From the NCBI GenBank assembly GCA_017618015.1, contig JAFZVC010000026.1:186001-250000 (forward strand): a stretch of DNA of 64,000 nt, read 5' to 3'. Positions 60,376 through 64,000 of this stretch are shown piece after piece. The DNA is from Spirochaetaceae bacterium. GTDB lineage: Bacteria > Spirochaetota > Spirochaetia > Treponematales > Treponemataceae. The notes below the pieces were generated by a model. That model searched no databases. It saw nothing but the letters and a program-made list of their open reading frames with translations, and had not been told where the DNA came from. The position numbers and the translations under genes are program-made. The stretch's first letter is position 1. Every line of letters starts with the position of its first letter.

Positions 60376-61681
60376 GTTTTTCTTTCTTCTCCAAAACAAT
60401 TACACCTTCAAGCAATTTTTTTACATGTTCTTTCTGCTGCGGACTGGTTTTCAAATAGCGCGCCTTTCGTATTTCCTGAACAGAAAAACCTACCTGTTCA
60501 GCGATTGAAGCACATATATCAAGTGTTTTTATTTCTATATTAAAATATGCAGAGTTTGAAACATTGAAATAAACCTTGCCGCCAATCTTCATTTTTACAT
60601 ACAGTTCATCAAATATTTTTTCCATATCAACAAAATATAGACGAACCATATCAATTATTGAGTTATTCCACACCTCAAGACCGTCCGCAGCTTTATTCAA
60701 TGCTTTTAGCGTCTTTTTTAACAGCGCATTTTCTAACATTGTTTCATCGTCCCAGTGTACCTGAACATGAGATCGAAATGTCTGTTCGCGCAAATTTTGA
60801 ATCTGAGCATTATCCTTTGTAAAACCCAATGTTTTAAGTTCAAGCATGTAGGTATCTGTATAATCGCGTGAATTAAGATATGGAGGAGATGTAATGACTA
60901 AATCTACTGATTCATTTTTTACCTTATCATTTATTGCAAAGCGAGAATCTTCATTGAAAAGAAAAGCTTTGTTTTTTTGCAAAACAGCAGAACGTACCTT
61001 GGCTGAATTCTTTATATCGGCGAACAATTCTTTTGTTACTTTTTCATCAAATTTACTAAATACATCTGCTTCTGAAATTTCTATAGCCTCCCAATTTTTT
61101 TTGTATGAAAGACATTTTCCATTTCTATATAAGTTCGAAACATCAAGAAGAATCGCAGCAAGTGCAATTGTAAATAAATCTTTATAAATCGGTTCTGTAA
61201 TTGTCTGTATTGCTATGTCAATTTTTTTTACAGCTTGTCCTACAGCTTTATCATAATTCCACTTTTTTCTGTTTTCCGATTCATATAATGTTGGGAACAC
61301 AGAATCCAAATCTGAATTATTTAATTGTGAACGTGTAGTGATTATATCATTAAACCAATATTGAGCCCTGTCATAATCATAATCAGTTTCAAGTTTTACT
61401 TTTCCAATGAGATACATCAACGGATTTACTTCAAATGAATAACATTTAATTCCCAAGGATTGCAGCTCAAGAGCTGTTGTTCCGCTACCCGAAAAGGGCT
61501 CAAGGCAGCACTTTATTGTTCTTCCTTCATTTTTATTTTCATTGATGATTGATTGTATAAACTCTTTTGAATATCCTTCAACAAATGGATACCACCGATG
61601 GATAGGCTCCTGCTTGTTCTTGTTGAGCTGCATAATGCGACCATATGTTTCTGTATAGTCTGTATAATTATACTTTTTCAT
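60362..61681 (-). CDS. DNA amino-methyltransferase (N4-cytosine/N6-adenine type)
   Basis: 439 residues. SAM-binding motif EPFSGSGTTALELQSLG (61-77) precedes the catalytic DLVITSPPYLNSRDYTD in the second half; this I-then-IV order differs from the usual order of TSPPY enzymes. A helical insert of about 170 residues lies between them. TSPPY favours N4-cytosine or N6-adenine methylation. As the first gene of the cassette, it probably marks self DNA for the downstream ABC ATPase and nuclease-like proteins. Ribosome binding site GTAGGA. Confidence 0.9.
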   Translation of the reverse strand: MKKYNYTDYTETYGRIMQLNKNKQEPIHRWYPFVEGYSKEFIQSIINENKNEGRTIKCCLEPFSGSGTTALELQSLGIKCYSFEVNPLMYLIGKVKLETDYDYDRAQYWFNDIITTRSQLNNSDLDSVFPTLYESENRKKWNYDKAVGQAVKKIDIAIQTITEPIYKDLFTIALAAILLDVSNLYRNGKCLSYKKNWEAIEISEADVFSKFDEKVTKELFADIKNSAKVRSAVLQKNKAFLFNEDSRFAINDKVKNESVDLVITSPPYLNSRDYTDTYMLELKTLGFTKDNAQIQNLREQTFRSHVQVHWDDETMLENALLKKTLKALNKAADGLEVWNNSIIDMVRLYFVDMEKIFDELYVKMKIGGKVYFNVSNSAYFNIEIKTLDICASIAEQVGFSVQEIRKARYLKTSPQQKEHVKKLLEGVIVLEKKEKHETK

Positions 61682-61704
61682 TCGGATGTTCCTACCCTGA
61701 ATTT

Positions 61705-61733
61705 ATTATAACAGTAAAATTATATTTTGTATA
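61705..61733 (-). promoter_or_regulatory. Promoter of the methyltransferase-ABC cassette
   Basis: Leftward TATACA (61728-61733), 17-base spacer, consensus TATAAT (61705-61710), leader of about 17 bases including GTAGGA. Confidence 0.65.
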
Positions 61734-61739
61734 TTATTT

Positions 61740-62187
61740 TTGCCATTCCATCCAAATTATGAATCGTTTTTTTACAGGGGTATTAAAGTTATGGGGCGAC
61801 GGCTGAAAGTTGAAAAATGCGAGCTGGTATAGTATTTTGAACAAGTTTCGATTGAGCCACTGCGAAAATGCACCCGCTAGAAGGGGTAGCGGACAAGACC
61901 GGAGCGAGCCGGACTTTAGGACGGCGAGTGAGGACTTGGGAGCTAGGGGAATTCCGCAACGAACGCGAAGCGTGAAGTTTCGAGCTAATCCTTCCCCTTT
62001 CTATCTTTTAATAATATCTAACTTTTAACTTTTTTATCGTGAAATTTTTGCGTATTTACGCATTTTTTTCACCACATCACTAAAACTCGCCGGAACTCGC
62101 TCGCACAGAACTCGTGCACACTCAGCCGAACTCACATCTCTCGCCCTTCCCCACAATCCTCTCATCTCTTGCTCAAACGGTGCTTTT
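61740..62187. other. Non-coding island border with GC-rich palindromic stretch
   Basis: About 450 bases with no convincing gene. 61740-61850 is AT-rich. 61870-61990 is GC-rich with CCGCTA/TAGCGG (61874-61892) and CCGG/CCGG small hairpins, similar in character to the element at 56219-56330. 62080-62165 is CT-rich. It marks the right border of the defence island. Frames crossing it have no recognisable protein features. Confidence 0.6.
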
Positions 62188-62202
62188 TTGCAAGAATACG
62201 CT

Positions 62203-62868
62203 ATGCTGAAAAAAATCACAAAACCAATGACAAACACTATGTCTACGGCGGAAAGTTCCCAGATTGTAACGCTTACGGACCGGATATCGTATCTTCCGGC
62301 GACTTTCAAGCCGTTCTGCTGCGATGTCGTTTTTATCCGTGGGAATGATTGCACATGGGTTTTCGACGTTGGCATGGGCGAAAAGGCAGCTGAAGCCGTC
62401 AACAGCGTTCAGGGAAAGAAAAATATCGTCCTGTCGCATTTTCATCCTGACCACATTGCGAACTTGCCGCATGTCTCTTATGAGAATCTTTACGTCAGCG
62501 GATACACGAAAAAATATACGTTCTCTGGTACTGTAATCTCAAAGCCGACTGATTTTGATGACATCCAGATAGTGCCGATGCCGTCGTGCCATGCGAAGGG
62601 ATGTCTTGCCATGATCTGCGGTGATTATGCGTTTTTGGGCGACGGTGCGTTCTGTAAATACAAGGGCGAGCATCATCTTTACAATCAGCAGGTTCTTAAG
62701 ACGATGATTGAATTTTTGGAAGCCCTGCCCTGCAAATACGTTGCTCTGGACCATGAAGAGAACTTTATCCAGCACCGAAGAAGTGTCATATTGATTTACA
62801 AAGACATCTATTCCAGACGGAAGCCTGATGAGCCGTTCATAAACGTTGATGATTTTTTCAACACTTAA
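62203..62868 (+). CDS. Metallo-beta-lactamase-fold hydrolase
   Basis: About 221 residues. The metal motif SHFHPDH follows KKNIVL, and WVFDVGMGEKA, MPSCHAKGCLAMICGDYAFLGD and VALDHEENF give the remaining typical strands and His ligands. Substrate unknown. The start is uncertain: MLKKITKPM at 62203 is used, with MTNTMS nearer the conserved part also possible; no strong ribosome binding site is seen. The next gene starts 14 bases after its stop. Confidence 0.85.
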   Translation: MLKKITKPMTNTMSTAESSQIVTLTDRISYLPATFKPFCCDVVFIRGNDCTWVFDVGMGEKAAEAVNSVQGKKNIVLSHFHPDHIANLPHVSYENLYVSGYTKKYTFSGTVISKPTDFDDIQIVPMPSCHAKGCLAMICGDYAFLGDGAFCKYKGEHHLYNQQVLKTMIEFLEALPCKYVALDHEENFIQHRRSVILIYKDIYSRRKPDEPFINVDDFFNT

Positions 62869-62882
62869 TAGTTGAGGTTAAA

Positions 62883-63689
62883 ATGCGCTTGATATTCATT
62901 CGTCACGGCGATCCTGATTACGCCCACGACAGTCTTACAGATAAAGGTAAAAGAGAGGTCGAGCTTCTTACAAAGCGTGTCTCTGCATGGAAGAACGTTT
63001 CGAAAATCTATGTATCGTCTCTTGGGCGCGCACAGGAGACGGCAGCTCCTTCTATAAAGGCTCTTGGGGTTGAAGCTGTCACTTGTGAATGGCTTCAGGA
63101 GTTCTACTATCGTACTATTTACCCTGATAATGTGAACGATAAGTCTCTCGCTGGAAAAGAGACTATGTGCTGGGATTTGATGCCTGAATACTTTGTTTCT
63201 GACAAAAGATTCTTTGACAAAGACGAGTGGATGAAAAGCGATTTTATGAAAGGCGGAAAAATCGCGGATAAATACAAGATGGTATGCGACGGGATTGACG
63301 GAATCCTTGCGGAAAATGGCTACGTGCGTAACGAAAAAGGCATTTACGATGTGAAGGATCCCGTTCCGAATCATAACTGGAGCGACCCGATTGTGAAGTA
63401 TCATCTGAAATCGGTGAAGGATGACTATCCGCAGGAAAAGACGCTTGTGTTCTTCTGCCACCTTGGGGTTATGTTCACGATAATCGCGCATCTTTTGGGT
63501 ATGTCGCCGATGCAGCTGTGGCAGGGATTTTTTGTCGCGCCGACTTCGATAACGGTCGTGAACAGTGAGGAACGGCTTGAGGGACAGGCTTTTTTCCGCG
63601 TGGAACGGCTGGGTGACGTGAATCATCTGATAAACGGTGGCGAGCCGATATCGTCATCGGGATATTTCGCGGACGTTCTCGGGGAGTAA
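62883..63689 (+). CDS. Histidine phosphatase family protein (phosphoglycerate-mutase-like)
   Basis: 268 residues. The RHG motif lies at the N-terminus (MRLIFIRHGDPDYAHDSLTD), with LTDKGKREVELL and YVSSLGRAQETAAPS following and the second catalytic His in TLVFFCHLGVMFTII. Longer than simple SixA/CobC proteins, with an insertion (MPEYFVSDKRFFDKDEW...). Likely a broad phosphatase; substrate unknown. GAGG precedes the ATG. Probably co-transcribed with the MBL-fold gene. Confidence 0.9.
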   Translation: MRLIFIRHGDPDYAHDSLTDKGKREVELLTKRVSAWKNVSKIYVSSLGRAQETAAPSIKALGVEAVTCEWLQEFYYRTIYPDNVNDKSLAGKETMCWDLMPEYFVSDKRFFDKDEWMKSDFMKGGKIADKYKMVCDGIDGILAENGYVRNEKGIYDVKDPVPNHNWSDPIVKYHLKSVKDDYPQEKTLVFFCHLGVMFTIIAHLLGMSPMQLWQGFFVAPTSITVVNSEERLEGQAFFRVERLGDVNHLINGGEPISSSGYFADVLGE

Positions 63690-63853
63690 TTTTCTTGAGG
63701 AATTTTGCGAGCTCCTCAAGTTATCGCGCGTGTCGGCGAACTTCGCGCACTATGGCAGTCTCGCGTTCGTGCGCTCCCCCATTTTTTTTCTGGACAATAA
63801 AACATACCTTTTGATATACTTTTATTTAAGTTTTTAAGAGGAGGTCTTAAAAA

Positions 63854-64000
63854 ATGAAGAAAGTACTTTATCTTTTAATTTTGGTTTTGGCTGCCCTTAC
63901 AGTTATTGGCTGTAGCGGAAAAGATTCCAATGTCATAAAAATTGGTGTTTATGAACCTGCTTCTGGTGATAACGGCGCTGGTGGAAAACAGGAGACACTT
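63854..64000 (+). CDS. ABC transporter substrate-binding lipoprotein, branched-chain amino acid type (cut by window edge)
   Basis: The first 49 codons of a gene running off the right edge. MKKVLYLLILVLAALTVIGC is a lipoprotein signal with lipobox VIGC, followed by IKIGVYEPASGDNGAGGKQ, the typical N-terminus of LivJ/LivK-type periplasmic binding proteins. AGAGGAGGT lies upstream. The 164-base gap before it holds CTTGAGGA/TCCTCAAG (63694-63720) and CG-rich sequence. Confidence 0.85.
   Translation, partial: MKKVLYLLILVLAALTVIGCSGKDSNVIKIGVYEPASGDNGAGGKQETL

Noticed and set aside
61810-62028. Rightward frame in the island border
   Set aside because: It crosses GC-rich palindromes and has no recognisable protein pattern.
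62865-63626. 253-codon antisense frame opposite the histidine phosphatase
   Set aside because: The plus-strand gene has RHG and the second catalytic His; the antisense product is basic, His-rich and motif-free.

Overview
The window looks like a chromosomal segment of a Treponema-type spirochaete, probably a gut or rumen lineage. The reasons are a P83/100-type antigen with a long Gln/Ala-rich coiled coil (28202-29941), a canonical-order rnfCDGEAB cluster, a PcnB-type nucleotidyltransferase, two glycogen synthases plus a GH57-family protein, a GldF-GldG-type ABC cassette with DUF4340, and several secreted or lipoprotein genes of spirochaete style. No rRNA, IS element, phage gene or CRISPR array was seen.

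Layout. 1-8017: metallo-beta-lactamase-fold fragment, YkgJ-type cysteine-cluster protein, tRNA-Tyr and tRNA-Thr, a glycogen-synthase paralogue, and a leftward operon of ABC ATPase, GldFG fusion, DUF4340 protein and small membrane protein behind RNase Z. 8114-14400: isochorismatase-fold hydrolase, FemAB transferase, MetG, and a GH57-family protein that has lost its catalytic motifs. 14470-20455: a six-gene Rnf operon led by a 479-residue membrane protein of unknown function; its RnfB, RnfD and RnfG lack familiar cofactor motifs. 20466-33685: RluA, DUF212/PAP2-like protein, P-loop/Asp23-like fusion, PcnB, lysophospholipase, RlmD-type methyltransferase, beta-propeller protein, P83/100, GlgA, aminotransferase and small domain proteins. 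33716-41901: one long leftward run with a CMP-kinase-like protein, CoaX, PfkB kinase, SH3-like lipoprotein, NUDIX, membrane proteins, propeller lipoprotein and an MBOAT/DHHW O-acetylation pair. 42020-47267: exported proteins and small redox or flavin proteins.

47431-61681 is a defence island read entirely leftward: Vsr, class II Fic, two near-identical NUDIX genes flanking a DUF4143 ATPase, a C5-methyltransferase/McrB/McrC operon, a truncated second C5-methyltransferase, and a tightly coupled four-gene cassette (N-methyltransferase, Rad50-like ABC ATPase, small middle protein, PD-(D/E)XK-like protein). The McrB starts with what looks like a B3-type DNA-reading domain, so the McrBC operon resembles LlaJI/BsuMI-type restriction-modification rather than classical type IV restriction. 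The four-gene cassette has the architecture of an ABC three-component (ABC-3C) conflict system with its own DNA methyltransferase and is the best candidate for a poorly described system here. It is visibly more AT-rich than the housekeeping flanks, suggesting transfer.

Regulation. Many genes have ribosome binding sites, but at least eight start 6-9 bases after a good -10 box with no ribosome binding site, implying leaderless mRNAs. Two separate intergenic regions beside the DUF4143 ATPase carry direct repeats with a 33-base period. Assignments rest on motif recognition by eye; no database search was run.
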